A program made the position numbers and the translations under genes. Under the pieces are notes generated by a model, which saw only the letters and a program-made list of their open reading frames with translations, searched no databases and had not been told where the DNA came from. Below, in pieces: positions 11,160 to 22,524 of a DNA stretch of 64,000 nucleotides (within the stretch, counting starts at the first letter, position 1; each line of letters begins with the position of its first letter). The DNA is from Mallotus nudiflorus (Eukaryota; Streptophyta; Magnoliopsida; Malpighiales; Euphorbiaceae): assembly GCA_947683625.1 (NCBI GenBank), contig CANTUR010000383.1:1550001-1614000 (forward strand), read 5' to 3'.

Positions 11160-12437
11160 AAGAGTCACAATGTAACAAGATGTTCAAAACCACTTGTAAA
11201 GTGGGAGGCTACGTATGGGATTTAGGTGTTAACAACGGATGTGTGGAAAATATTATGGCATTATTGTGGTAGATAAATTGAAGCTGCAAACAATAATCCA
11301 TCCAAAACCTTACCTAGTTGGTTGGATTTCAAACAGACATCAATAAGAGGTGACTAAGCAATGTAAAATTCCATTTTTTGTTGATGGCATTCATTTTGAT
11401 TAACTTTTATTTGTCGTCATCAATATGGATGTGAGCCATGTCATTCTAGGGAGGCCTTGGCAATATGATTATCAAGTTGTGTATAAAGGAAAAGACAACT
11501 TCTACTCATTTTATAGAGACGAAAAGAAAATTGTCCTTATTCCCTTAAATATAAAAGAACGTCCCAAAACTCTTAAAATGGAGGGGTGATCTCTTTTAGT
11601 CACAAATAGAATTTTGGAAAAAGTTAAAAGAAATCAAGAATTAATTACTTTGGTTGCCAAAGGTGAAGGTCCTCTGCCTACTAAAGTACTGGAGGCCTTA
11701 CAACTACTCGTAGAAGAGTATGTTGAACTTTTTCCTGAAGAACTACCAAATGGTCTACCGTCAATTCGTGACATTCAACATGCTATTGACTTGGTTCCAG
11801 GAGCAAGTTTACTAAGCTTTTCATATTATTATATGACTCCTCAAGAGCATTTGATTCTACAAGGCCAAGTTTATAAACTTATGAAGAAAAGAGTAGTACA
11901 GACTGGTATAAGTCCTTGCGCGATACTAGCCCTACTTACACCAAAGAAGGATGGCAATTGGCATATGTGTGTCAATAGTTGAGCTATCAATAAAATCATA
12001 ATGAAATATAGATTTCCTATCCCTTGTTTGGATAATATGCTTGATATGTTGGAAGGAGCCAAAATTTTCAACAAAATAGACTTGAAGAGTGGCTACCACC
12101 AAATATGTATCTGTCCAGGAGACGAATGGTAAATAACTTTTAAAACTAAAGAGGGATTGTATGAATGCAAAGTCATGCCTTTTGGACTTTCAAATGCGCC
12201 AAACACCTTCATGAGGCTTATGCATAAAGTTTTTAAGCAATTCATGGGTAAGTTTGTTGTCATTTATTTTAATGATATACTTATTTATAGCCAGACACCA
12301 AAAATTCATTATGGACATTTACAATAAGCTTTTTCTGCTTTAAAAAAGAATAATTTGTATGCCAATCTCAAGAAGTGCAATTTCATGACCAACAAATAAA
12401 TTTTTCTTGATTATATTGTGAGTGACACTGGCATCAT
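11160..12437 (+). pseudogene. Protease and N-terminal reverse transcriptase of the gypsy element, broken
   Basis: After a degenerate protease stretch (about 11200-11500), RT begins near 11690 with DIQHAIDLVPGA. It continues through LLTPKKDGNWHMCVNS, the RFPIP motif, DLKSGYHQI and MPFGLSNAP. The polymerase motif is YFND at about 12267-12278 instead of YFDD, losing one catalytic aspartate. Stops occur near 11980, 12129, 12325 and 12397. The frame is cut at 12437 by a solo LTR and resumes at 15694 with the normal RT connection sequence. Confidence 0.9.
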
Positions 12438-15400
12438 TGTCACGACCCAAAACAGGGACCATAACCGGCGCTAGGGAACGGGAATTCTTTCGAATCCGGA
12501 ACCCGTAGTAAGCCTAAAAAAATAAAAATCAAACATGCCATAATAATAAAAATATTATATGCAGCGGAAATAAAAATCATAAATCAAATCATAAATATAA
12601 TCATAACATTTTCACCACTGGATTTAAATCAAATCTCATCTCATATATATAAATCTTTTAATACAAATCCAGTTTCAAATATAATACAATATCTCACATA
12701 AATAAAATACATAAAATCCCACAATTAATTTACAACTACTGCAGTGTCTAGATTATAAAAATAAGACTCAAGTAAGCAGTTTACACAAAGAAGCCGGGGC
12801 GGAAGAAATCCGGCGTACAGGCCTGCTACTGAGGTCTGAAGATGTTGACTCTCCTGAAAAATTGTCAATGGAGGGGAGTCAGACCTCACTGAGTGAATTA
12901 CTATAATATATATACATACACACTAAATGACAATGCATATAATCAACACTATATGTAATATGTATATATACAGGCAAATTCACACAGATGCAGTAAAAAA
13001 ATCATTTTTATATATACATTTCATTGAAAATCATCTTTTATGAAGGATCACATAGAATCCTAGAATATCGCAACCTCAGAAATAGTGTTAGACAACACTC
13101 TAGCCACACAGGCTCACTTAATCCAAAGATATCCACTTAATCCATTTAGACAGTAGACTGGCCCCGAGACACTAAGTCAACCGAGCTCCAGCAGTCTGAC
13201 TGCCAGTGTGATTAGTCCCGAGACACTTGGTCAACCGAGCTCCAGCAATCACACCCAAATCACATCACACATCAAATAATCATAATCAATCAATATCCGC
13301 AAATGGTTAGTAGTACAGCCTAAATACTATAGGCGTACCGGTACGTACTCGGTCCTAGTGCTGCCCACTAGGTAGCACGTTCTATTGATATCCTTCATTA
13401 ATAAATGTAAAACATCCATTCACAAATAAATGATGCATGAATTTAAATAAAATAATAATATAAACCATATATATACTGAAAATATACCAAAAGTAAACCA
13501 GGTATATTTCGAGTATATATACGTCAAATAAATCCAATCAAATTATAAATTAAGCTAGAAATATATTTAAAAACATTTTAAATATATTTTATTAACAAAA
13601 CATGTATACAATTTATTATATACCAAAATAAACTAAATATAAACTTAAGAAATAATCAAATTATTTATGCATATTTAATCAAAATAAAACATGCATTTCT
13701 AAATCATGCATCCTAAGCATATATATATATATAATAGCAACTCACCCTAGTGCGCTCCACGAGATGGGTCCAACGGGCTTGGTCCACTAGCCCTCGGTCT
13801 CGGCGCAACTAAACAAACAATAAATAACCGACATTAGAATAAACCTAACAGAAATCCTAGAATTCGATCTAGAATATTAAACATAGAATCGAAATTAGGG
13901 TTCGACCGGATATCACATTTTACGAGAATTCCACTAAAAATTCGACAGAACCTCCCTTGTAAAATGGACATCTCTCTACTCAAAGAGTAGAGCCGACCCT
14001 GTAAAGAAACACACTTCGAAATACGAGCTCAACACTCAACCACAACCCCTCGGTCGGACTCCAAACTACAGTCTACCGACTGGGGTCCACAAACACAGAA
14101 TAATTTAGAAATACCAAAAATATCCTTATAACATAGAAATTCATTTTATAAGTAAAAATTACATAATTAACCTTAAAACACCGTAAAAACCGATAAAAAC
14201 TCATTTTATTAGTAAAACCGTATATTATATATATAATTGAAAATAATTCACGAAAAATAGTTTTAATTAGTTAAAAATACTAAATAATTTGTAGAAATCA
14301 TTTTTATACCTTAAATAACTATTAAAACCAATTAAATTACATTTTTAGCCAATTTAGGGTAAAATTACCAAAATGCCCTTATATATAAATATACTATAAT
14401 TACTTCAAAAATTCACCAAAAATTATACAATTATCCAAAATTAATTTTCTCAACATATTTATCAATAATATTAATAATTAAACTCAATTAACCAATTAAA
14501 TTCAATTAAAAACATAATTAACCCTAATTTCCCAAATTTACATAAACTTCAATAATTCAAAATAAATACTTAGAAATTCATAAAAATTCCAAATAAATTC
14601 CTATAATTCATTTCAACACCTAATTTAACCATAAAACACAATTTCATAATTTAAATAATTAATTTCCAAAAATTAGAAAATAATATTAAAATATTCAAAA
14701 ATACCCAAAAATCCAAAAAATCTCCAAAAATTCCACAAAAATTCATACATGTAGATTAAGCTACTAGGATCAACATTTGTGAAGGGATTTTTCATGAATC
14801 AATCAATTCAAAGCTTAAAAAAATCAAAAACCCTAATATGGCCGAATTGGAAAATTCGAAACCTAAGCAAATCAAGACCATTTTAGCTCAAACCAAAGCT
14901 AGAATCACACTCATCGGAGCTCAAGGAGAATAAAGAGACTGGCGGTGTCAAAAACAGTGGCCGGAATCGTCGTCGACGGCGAGAAGCTCAACTTGCTGCC
15001 ATGGCGGATTCCGAGCGTTCCAACGGGCTTCTAGCGGCCTGGTCACGTCGGAGAGGAAGAGGAAGGAAGGGGAAGAAGGTTGGCGGCAGCTGGTGGCGGC
15101 GAAGGGTGGTCCGGCGTGCTGGAATGGGAGGCGCAGTGACGGTAGACGATCAGGAGAGAAGAAGGAGAAGGGAGGGGCTAAACGGTAATTTTCCAAATCC
15201 TTTTGTTTTAATAATCTATATGTATATATATATACTTTATACTATATAATGAAATAATATTAAATTACACACATTAAATATACACCACACACTTAATAAT
15301 TTAATATTTTAAAATATAATAATAAATAAAAATAATTAAATAACAATAATTTAATAAACAAATAATAAAATATTAGGATAATATTAATTAAACCCTAATT

Positions 15401-15693
15401 AAATAAATATTTACACACATAGGCTTTATTTAGTATTTTAAAAATACGTATGAGTTCATGCAAATCCGAAAATGTATTTAAAATAAATAGTAATAAATTA
15501 TTTACGTGAAAATTTCCCCGAAAATACAAGTCCCGGGAAAATTTTACGTAAAGCACTATAAATAATACACAATAATTAAAATAGGTTTTAAATTCATATC
15601 AACTCGTAAAAATATTGTAATATATATTCAAAAATTATTAACACTGCATATCCCGGTACAGTGTTAAAATATTTAAAAACACGGGATATTACA
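12438..15693 (-). mobile_element. Long solo LTR (3.26 kb) nested in pol, minus orientation
   Basis: Read on the minus strand it starts TGTAATATCCCGTG and ends GGGTCGTGACA, the usual termini of long plant gypsy LTRs (Del/Tekay-like). It is flanked by ATCAT (12433-12437) and ATTAT (15694-15698), a 5-bp duplication with one C-to-T change. Joining the flanks restores the continuous RT frame of the host element. No second copy of either terminus occurs inside and no coding domain is visible, so it is a solo LTR. A GC-richer stretch (about 14930-15180) gives overlapping 82-codon frames on both strands with no recognisable domain. Confidence 0.82.
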
Positions 15694-16318
15694 ATTATGG
15701 TGGGTGATGAAAAGGTTAAAGCAATCCGAGAGTGGCTGTCACGCAAAACCATTTTTAAAGTGCGTTCTTTCCATGGCTTAGCAACGTTTTACAGACATTT
15801 CATATGTAATTTTAGCAACATAGCAAGTCTCATGACTTATTACTTAAAGAAGGGACCATTTGTGTGGACTGACACTGCAAAAAAGAGCTTTCAATTGATT
15901 AAAGAGAAGCTAACTAATGCTCCAGTCTTAGCCTCACCAAGTTTTAAGAAACTTTTTAAAGTACACACAGATGGTTCTGTTATGGGTATTGGCGCTGTTC
16001 TTTCATAAGAAAATCGTCCAGTAGCATTCTATAGTGAGAAACTTATTGAAGCTAGAAGAAATTGGTCCACCTATAAACTTGAATTATATGTTATTGTGCA
16101 AGCACTAAAGTACTGGAAGCATTATTTGCTACAATGAGAGTTTGTGTTATATTCTGACCATCAAGCTCTTAAATTCATTAACAACCCCTAGAGCCACAAC
16201 CGTATGCATTTAAGGTGGGTTACTTTTCTTCAACATTTTACATTCACCTTGAAGCATAAGTTTGGAGAACAAAATAGGGTAGCAAGTGTACTCAGTCGAT
16301 GGGTAGCTCTAACGTGTA
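15694..16318 (+). pseudogene. C-terminal RT and RNase H of the gypsy element, broken
   Basis: It resumes with [13 protein letters not shown], then [12 protein letters not shown] (RT connection) and an RNase H start at [16 protein letters not shown]. It continues with RPVAFYSEKL, a TYKLELY-like stretch, LYSDHQALKFIN and a VASVLSR-like end. Stops lie near 16006, 16135 and 16188. The element frame is broken again at 16323 by the second solo LTR. Confidence 0.9.
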
Positions 16319-16323
16319 CTCTA

Positions 16324-17885
16324 TGTAAGCACCCAATTTCGGAATACAATTATGCACAATTGCAACGTAAGCCCCTATGATGAAATTCATTCAAAAATTG
16401 AACTTGATTCTCAATTTTCTGGACTTTAAAGACTAAATTGCAACATTTTTTAGGATTCGATTGCAAATAAGTCAATTTTTCAGGGGTCTTTTAGTAATTA
16501 AAAGTTAAAAAAAATTTAGGATCGGCATTTAAAATGTCGATGTGCAATAAGTCCTTTTTTCAATTTTTTCACGTAATTTTCCTTATTTTTTGTCAATTTT
16601 TTCAGTGTTTTGATTGGTTAAAAATTTAATTTAATTATTATTATTATCTGATGAAAATTTTGACACATTCAAAGCATGTAAATAAGTTTCAAAATCAAAT
16701 CTTATCAGGACGCTATCTGATCAAATAGGTTTGTTCCTCCTTTGGAGGAAATCAGTACGCGCAGACTCTGCATTAAAAAGCAAAGTCTGCATGCGAGCGT
16801 GAGGGGGAAAAATTTTTTTTACATAGACGGAGGACTGAGAGAAACTCACACATTCTTAGATCAAACTTTGATTTCTTATGTTCTTTCAAAACCCTAATTT
16901 TTACAGTTCATTTAACGAAGACAATCCGACATTTTTTTAGTCTCAGTCCAGAATCAAATCAATACTGAGTCAATTTCAATGGTGACAATCATAATCTGAG
17001 GGGCTATCTCAAAACATATGCACAACATTCATTTTTTTTTCTTCTCTTCTATGATTTTTATATTACTTCGTTATTTTTTTTTATGTTTTTGGGCCCCAAG
17101 CTCACGTTTATGTTTAACCCACTTAATAAATAGGTTTAAAAAATGGTTTAGGACTTTAAATAGTTAAATTCAATTTAGGCCCATTAAGTTAATTAGATTT
17201 TAGGCGCACTTAGTTAATTAAAACTTATATGGACTTAGCTCAGCCCACTTAATTTCATTTTTTTAAATAAATAGACATAGGCCCACATTTCACTTAAAAT
17301 AAAACCAAGTTAGACTTAAACTTATTAATTTGATTTTCCTTTAAAATTGAATAGACTTAAGCCCATTCCGTAGATAAATTAAAAAAATAGATATAGGCTC
17401 ACTAATTAATAAAAATATAGGCCCACCTATAGTCCATTTCTCACTTGTAAATAATATAAAGACTTAGCTAACTTATAAAATAAAATTAACATAGTTTGGA
17501 CATAGGGACATTTTCTTTTTATGCATTTTTTACTTGTAATTTTATTAACTTGTTGCCTTTTGGGTTAGATGGATGTTAATTAGGGTTTAATAAAATTGTA
17601 TGTAATTAGAGGATGAAATAATCATTTATAAGATTATTCTAAATGAACACGAGACTAAGAGAAGTTACTATTTCATATCCAGAATCTCCTGGTTGTGGTG
17701 CTAGCTTTCTTTTAGAGAATCGAGTACCACTTTTTCGATTTGTCCCAGTTATTATCCTGGGTGGTGACTCCTCATCTCCACGCCATGTCTTTGTGATAGT
17801 GGTTAGTGTGTTCTCTAAGACCCTGAGCCTAAACAGTGTCGTGGTTGCTAAAATCTTGGACACTCGCTAAACCCTGTTGTCTACA
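16324..17885 (+). mobile_element. Second nested solo LTR (1.56 kb), plus orientation
   Basis: It starts TGTAAGCACCCAATTTCGG and ends CCCTGTTGTCTACA. It is flanked by a perfect CTCTA duplication (16319-16323 and 17886-17890). The host pol sequence continues across the insertion when it is removed. The ends, and a GGGTGGTGACTCCTCATCTCC-like stretch near 17759, resemble the solo LTR at 1468-3381 (there GGGTGGCGACTCCATCTCC). No coding domain is seen; frames at 17639-17870 on both strands are chance. Confidence 0.85.
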
Positions 17886-17890
17886 CTCTA

Positions 17891-19098
17891 CATATAAAGA
17901 TTGTGGGATTTGAATCTTTTAAGGATCTATATACCTTTGATGCTAATTTTGGAGACCATTGGGATCACTGCTCTAGTGGCTAACCCAATGAGTTTCTTAT
18001 ACATAATGGGTATTTATTCTTTAAAACACACTTATGCATACCAAATTATTCCCTAAGAGAGCACATATCAAAGAGCTACATAGTGCTGGGCTAGCTGGAC
18101 ACTTTAGGTGAGACAAGACAATTGCTTTAGTTAAAGCTCGTTTCTATTGACCATAATTAAAAAGAGATGTTAGAAGAATTCTACAACGGTGCCATGTATA
18201 TCAAACATCAAAAGGCCAATAACATAACACTGGCTTGTATATACCTTTACCAGTACCAAACAATCCATGGAAAGATATCTCTATGGATTTTGTGTTAGGA
18301 TTGCCCCATATTCAATGACAATAACATTCAACCTTTGTGGTAGTAGATCGATTCAGCAAAATGGCTCATTTCATCCCATGCAGTAAGACTGCCGACGCTA
18401 CTAATGTAGCCAATCTCTTCTTTAAAGAAATTATGCATTTGTATGGGATACTAAAGATTATTACCTCATACTAGGATACAAAATTTCTTAGTCACTTTTA
18501 GAGGACTTTATGGCACATATTCGATATGAACTTATAATAGTAAATCGATCATTGGGAAATATGCTCATATGCCTCTACAGTAATCATCCTAAGCAATAGG
18601 ATTTCTTTTTATCAAAAGCAGAGTTTGCATACAATAACATACAGAGTCATACTACAAACCGATCCCTATTTGAAGTCATTTATGGTCAGACTCCTCGCCA
18701 TACTTTAGACTTGGTTCCTCTGCCTAAAATACCAGGGTATTCAATTACATTTGAACATTTAGCATATCATATTCATACAGTGCAGAAGAAGGTATGTGAA
18801 TAAATTGAGGTTTCCAATACCAAGTATAAGGAACATGTTGATACCCATCGACGGAAGAAGGTTTTTAAAGAAGGAGATATGATGGTTTATTTGCGTAAAG
18901 GAAGATTACCAACAAGAAGTCTTGGCAAATTGACACCAAATAAAATTGGGCCATTCAAAATTTTTAAGAAAATCAATTATAAATATTATTGACATTCCCA
19001 ATACTATAGGCATGGCAAAGACTTTTAATGTAGCCAACATTTACACTTTCTCCTCTGAAGAATCCAAGGAACAAGTTAACTCGAGGATGAGTTCTTCA
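17891..19098 (+). pseudogene. Integrase region of the gypsy element, broken
   Basis: It begins with the linker after RNase H. Next come the zinc-binding segment (REHI..., LHSAGLAGHF, with the second pair degenerate near 18190) and the catalytic core around [41 protein letters not shown] and a degraded TKFLSHF. The C-terminal GPFKIFKKI and FNVANIY pieces are near 18950-19045. Many stops and at least one frameshift are present. A 60-codon open piece (18946-19128) is the tail end. Confidence 0.88.
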
Positions 19099-19100
19099 CA

Positions 19101-19112
19101 AGTGAAGGGGAC
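19101..19112 (+). other. Polypurine tract
   Basis: AGTGAAGGGGAC lies directly before the 3' LTR, the expected site of plus-strand priming. Confidence 0.7.
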
Positions 19113-19573
19113 TGATGTAGGACAATAGTAAACATTTCTGCAATTTCCACATTTTTCTTTCTTTATTTGCATAGTCAACATATGCTATTTTTTATTTGTC
19201 AATAATCAGTTGTGTTACAGCTGACTTCATATTGTTTTTAGCATTTATTTTCAACATTTACAACAAAGGTTGTCCAGTTGTATCAATTTTAGCTGTGTTT
19301 AGGTGTCTTTTATATGTATTTTCAAAATGTAGGATGTTAACCCTTGACTAAAGGAGTGACTAGTTGTATTCTCATTTTAAGCAGCCTATATAAGGTTGAG
19401 TTATTGTAGTTTATAATCAATATTTTCCTTAATAAAAAATTCTATTATTCTGTGTTATTAAACATACTTTCCTTTAAGTGTTATAAGTTGTTTCAACCTC
19501 AACTCTTGTGTATTTCAAGCAAATTTAGAGTTTTTTCAATTTTAAATTTTGTATTTCTTTATTTCACGCATCA
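19113..19573 (+). repeat. 3' LTR of the gypsy element
   Basis: It starts TGATGTAGGACAATAG and ends TTTCACGCATCA, with TATATAAG conserved near 19389. AACAC follows at once. Confidence 0.88.
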
Positions 19574-19578
19574 AACAC

Positions 19579-20812
19579 TGGTAAATAAAAAAATTACCAA
19601 CAAATGAGAACAACACAAGCATATGCTAAAATCATACTATATAGAACTAAGAAAAAAAAGTAAAACTGTCAAATAATGCACAACATCACTATACACATAC
19701 CCCTCACACTAAAGAAGACTTATTAAAGTTTTGACTCCATTAAAAATCTATAAATAGATGCTGTTAAAATAAGTTTGAATCACCAAGGAACAAATTAAGA
19801 ATTCAGTAACCATGAGACCCTGAATTCTTAGAATTAAATACAAAGTTCAGTAATAGAAAATGGTCTATTCCCAAATATTCCTATATTTCCTTATAACTCA
19901 TTTGATACATATAACACAAACTTGGAAATTAGATAAGGCTGCTGAAACAGTAGACCTGATAACATCACATTAAAGAAATCCTAACTTAACAAACTAGTAA
20001 ACCAAATTAACAATGCCACCAATTAGAGCAATATCAACCAATTAAAATCCATAAAAAAAATCTAGTCACACAAGTTCAAGAAATTGAAACAGCAGAAAAT
20101 CAAGAAACATAAACAAGAGAGAAGAGATTTGACTCACCTGAAGAAGCCTGAATTCCCTAAGTTAAATATGTCTACCATCGACAATTAGCATTGTCGAAAC
20201 AATAACATGAGCTGAACAACCATACACTAAATAGATGATTGAACTACTAAGTTTATATATCTTGGCAAATTAAACAAAATTTGATTGAAGTAATAAATAC
20301 ATCAATTCAATACAATCCTAAAAAAGAAAATGAACCAATATCTTGGTAAAAACATATAGTCCCATAGTAAAATTAATTCAATTGCAATTTAGGTATTTGA
20401 TCTTGCTTTTGATTCTTGCAAGCCAATAAGAGTCTCTTGTAAGCCTGGTGCATATTTTTTTTTATCTTTGGTGTTGTTCTTCTAATATTAGCATTATCAC
20501 TTGATGTTTTCCTCTTACCTGATTTACTAATTGATTTTGCTTTTTCTGTTGATTAGCCTAAAAAAATAATTAAAAAGTGTAAGTTAAAAAGAAAAGTCTG
20601 TTAAAAGATGTAAATCTACCCTAAGCTATGAACGAGTCCCTAACGAAGTTATAGTTTCAAATAGTGAAATTTGTCTTCTCATTTGATGATAACAAGAATA
20701 CTATAAGGAGGGCATAATTTGTTTTTTTTTTAATTTTTTTTGCTGGCTAAAAAGAACGTTGATTTTTTATTTCTTAGTTTGGATGTATATTTGTCTTTCT
20801 ATCACTTTTTTC
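19579..20812. other. Right internal part of the Mutator-like element
   Basis: AT-rich sequence between the gypsy element and the right TIR. On the minus strand, 20390-20565 reads like a coding fragment with a Lys/Ser-rich N-terminal part (RGKTSSDNANIRRTT) and TPKIKKNMHQAYKRLLLACK. I cannot assign it to a family. No intact gene is seen. Confidence 0.45.
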
Positions 20813-21006
20813 TTGATGTGGCAAGTGATGAAGAAAAAAGTGGACCCATCACCACGTAGTCAGTACTTCACTATGGTACTTCTGATCAAAAACATCATAT
20901 TAATTGTAATTTTTAAAATTCAGTAACCCAATTTTTTTAAAAAAAATTGAGACACCAAAAAGGTATAAATTAAAAAATTGAGATTAAAAAAAAATGTAAT
21001 TTTCCC
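20813..21006 (-). repeat. Right terminal inverted repeat of the Mutator-like element
   Basis: On the minus strand it starts GGGAAAATTACATTTTTTTT and matches 8149-8341 for its full length. The flanking TTATATGCAA repeats the left target sequence. Confidence 0.8.
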
Positions 21007-21048
21007 TTATATGCAATAATGTAATAAAATAGGAGTAGGAGGAGGAGG

Positions 21049-21124
21049 CACGTGGCAAGGAAAAGGCAGCCAACAGAATTTGCCTCTGGCCCTACTTGTC
21101 TCCACTTTGCATCAGCCACACGTG
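21049..21124. promoter_or_regulatory. Pair of G-box/ABRE-like elements upstream of SNF4
   Basis: CACGTGGC at 21049-21056 and the palindromic ACACGTGT around 21118-21125 lie 70 bp apart, roughly 0.9 kb before the apparent leader of the SNF4 gene. Such CACGTG cores bind bZIP and bHLH factors. Regulation of SNF4 by them is inference. Confidence 0.4.
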
Positions 21125-21969
21125 TCAAAACATACAAATCCAATTATTATCTTATTTGTCTTTTCAGAGTTAGAAAAAGAAAATTATTGTAAAAATGTTT
21201 TTATCAAATAAGTATCTTTAGTTTTACAGAAAAAAAAAAATCCAATCTAAATATTCAATATTATTAAATTGACCTATCAACTAATAAAGAATTATTTTCT
21301 GATAAATGAAATCTCAAAATTGTAATATATATAATCATATTAAATTAATTATTATAAAATATTTATTATTTTTATGGTCCTAAATAGGTAATCAAATTAA
21401 AATCCTACTTGAACTATAGATCCTATTAGATCATATTAAAAAATTATTTTTAACCATATAATTTGATGTTATCAATTAATTATTTTTTATAAAAATTAGT
21501 TATGAAAAATTTGATTTAATTCTCTTTTAACACATAAAGTGTAACGTTCAAATTCTACAATTATAAATTTGTAAAATTTATTTTCATTTAATTTAAAAAA
21601 TAATTATTTTTATTATATAATTTAAATTATTAATACATAAATTATATAATTTCTCTATTAATAAAAAATATAAAATTTTTATTTCTCACATAATACAGTG
21701 TTCTTATTTATTAAAATTAAAAATATTTGTATTAACAATAAAAAAAACAAAAAACAAAAAGCATCCATTAGTTTTTCACAAAGTCGTAGACTTTTGTTTT
21801 TGGGTAAATTAGTAATAATTTAATTTAATATAATTCAAAAACATTAGAATAAAAATGATTCAGAAGGACGTCTCTATCAAAGTTTCTGTCTTTTTTGTTT
21901 TGGTTTTTTTCCTCTCATAAATTTATTATTATTATTATTGTTTGCTTTTTCTTCTTCCTCTTTCGTTGT

Positions 21970-22524
21970 TCTTAATATTTAATTTTAGGGTTCGAAAATT
22001 AGATTCGATCGTATCGCTTCTCTGTCTGTCTCTCTCTATCTCGATCTTAACTCTTTTCGTATTTATTTCTATTATTGTTGTTCTCAATTTTCTCATTTAA
22101 TTTCATTCAATTTTCATCATTTTCTTTGTTAGGGTTTGTTCAATTCCTTTTTGTTATCACTTTATTTCAATCAGTCCCAACTTTTTCTTCCATTTTTTCT
22201 CTTTGGATTTTCAATTTGAAAGCTCCTTTTACTGGTAAACTTCTTTTCTTCTTCTTTTTTTGACTGCATATTTTAGGTGTCTATCTGTTGGGTTGCTAAT
22301 TGATGATAGGTTTATATGATTTTATTTAATCAAGTTTGAATTTTTATTGGCTGATTTTTTTTGTTTAATGGTTTGATTAAAAAGTTGGTGTCTTTGTTAT
22401 TTAATAAATTTGGTAGCTTGAATTTGTTTTGCAGTGAATGAACTGAAGTGGGCAAATTCGGAAGGTGAAATACTTACTTTGATTAGGGGAGCAAATTATA
22501 ACAATAATAATAATAGTGACAATA
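21970..22524 (+). promoter_or_regulatory. SNF4 5' leader with intron and two-codon upstream ORF
   Basis: A pyrimidine-rich leader (TCTCTGTCTGTCTCTCTC near 22018) is followed by a probable 5' UTR intron, 22235-22434 (ACTG|GTAAAC ... TTTTGCAG|TGAATG). The leader has no ATG before the intron. After it, ATG AAC TGA at 22438-22446 forms a two-codon upstream ORF, 78 nt before the main ATG at 22525. The transcription start was not determined. Confidence 0.5.

Larger units (their letters stand above)
9259..19573 (+). mobile_element. Decayed Ty3/gypsy LTR retrotransposon, interrupted by two solo LTRs
   Basis: Paired LTRs (9259-9706 and 19113-19573) bear TGATG...ATCA-type ends and a perfect 5-bp duplication AACAC. 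In order, the interior has a degenerate initiator-Met primer binding site, gag with a CCHC knuckle, protease, reverse transcriptase, RNase H and integrase, then a polypurine tract. The gene order with integrase after RNase H is that of Ty3/gypsy. Conserved RT wording such as PFGLSNAP and the integrase tail FKIFKKI suggest a Reina-like lineage, tentatively. Every domain carries stop codons, and solo LTRs at 12438-15693 and 16324-17885 split the pol region. The two LTRs differ at roughly one site in ten by eye, so the insertion is old. Confidence 0.92.
8139..21016. mobile_element. Mutator-like TIR element (candidate Pack-MULE), interrupted by a nested gypsy element
   Basis: Two long inverted repeats, 8149-8341 and 20813-21006, are clearly alignable over ~193 bp and both start with GGGAAAATT at their outer ends. 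They are flanked by TTATATACAA (8139-8148) and TTATATGCAA (21007-21016), a 10-bp target duplication with one mismatch. Long TIRs beginning GGGAAAAT and a 9-11-bp duplication are typical of Mutator-like elements. Removing the gypsy insertion (9259-19573 plus one AACAC copy) leaves an element of about 2.5 kb. No transposase is seen, so it is non-autonomous. The internal left part holds a broken receptor-kinase fragment (8915-9055) and another open frame (8473-8703), which points to captured gene pieces. Confidence 0.75.

Noticed and set aside
15001..15249. 82-codon Arg/Gly-rich plus-strand frame and its overlapping minus-strand frame
   Set aside because: Both lie inside the GC-rich block of a solo LTR. 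Neither has a recognisable domain, and both-strand openness is explained by composition.
17639..17870. 74-75-codon frames on both strands
   Set aside because: They are within the solo LTR at 16324-17885 and mirror each other; no domain.
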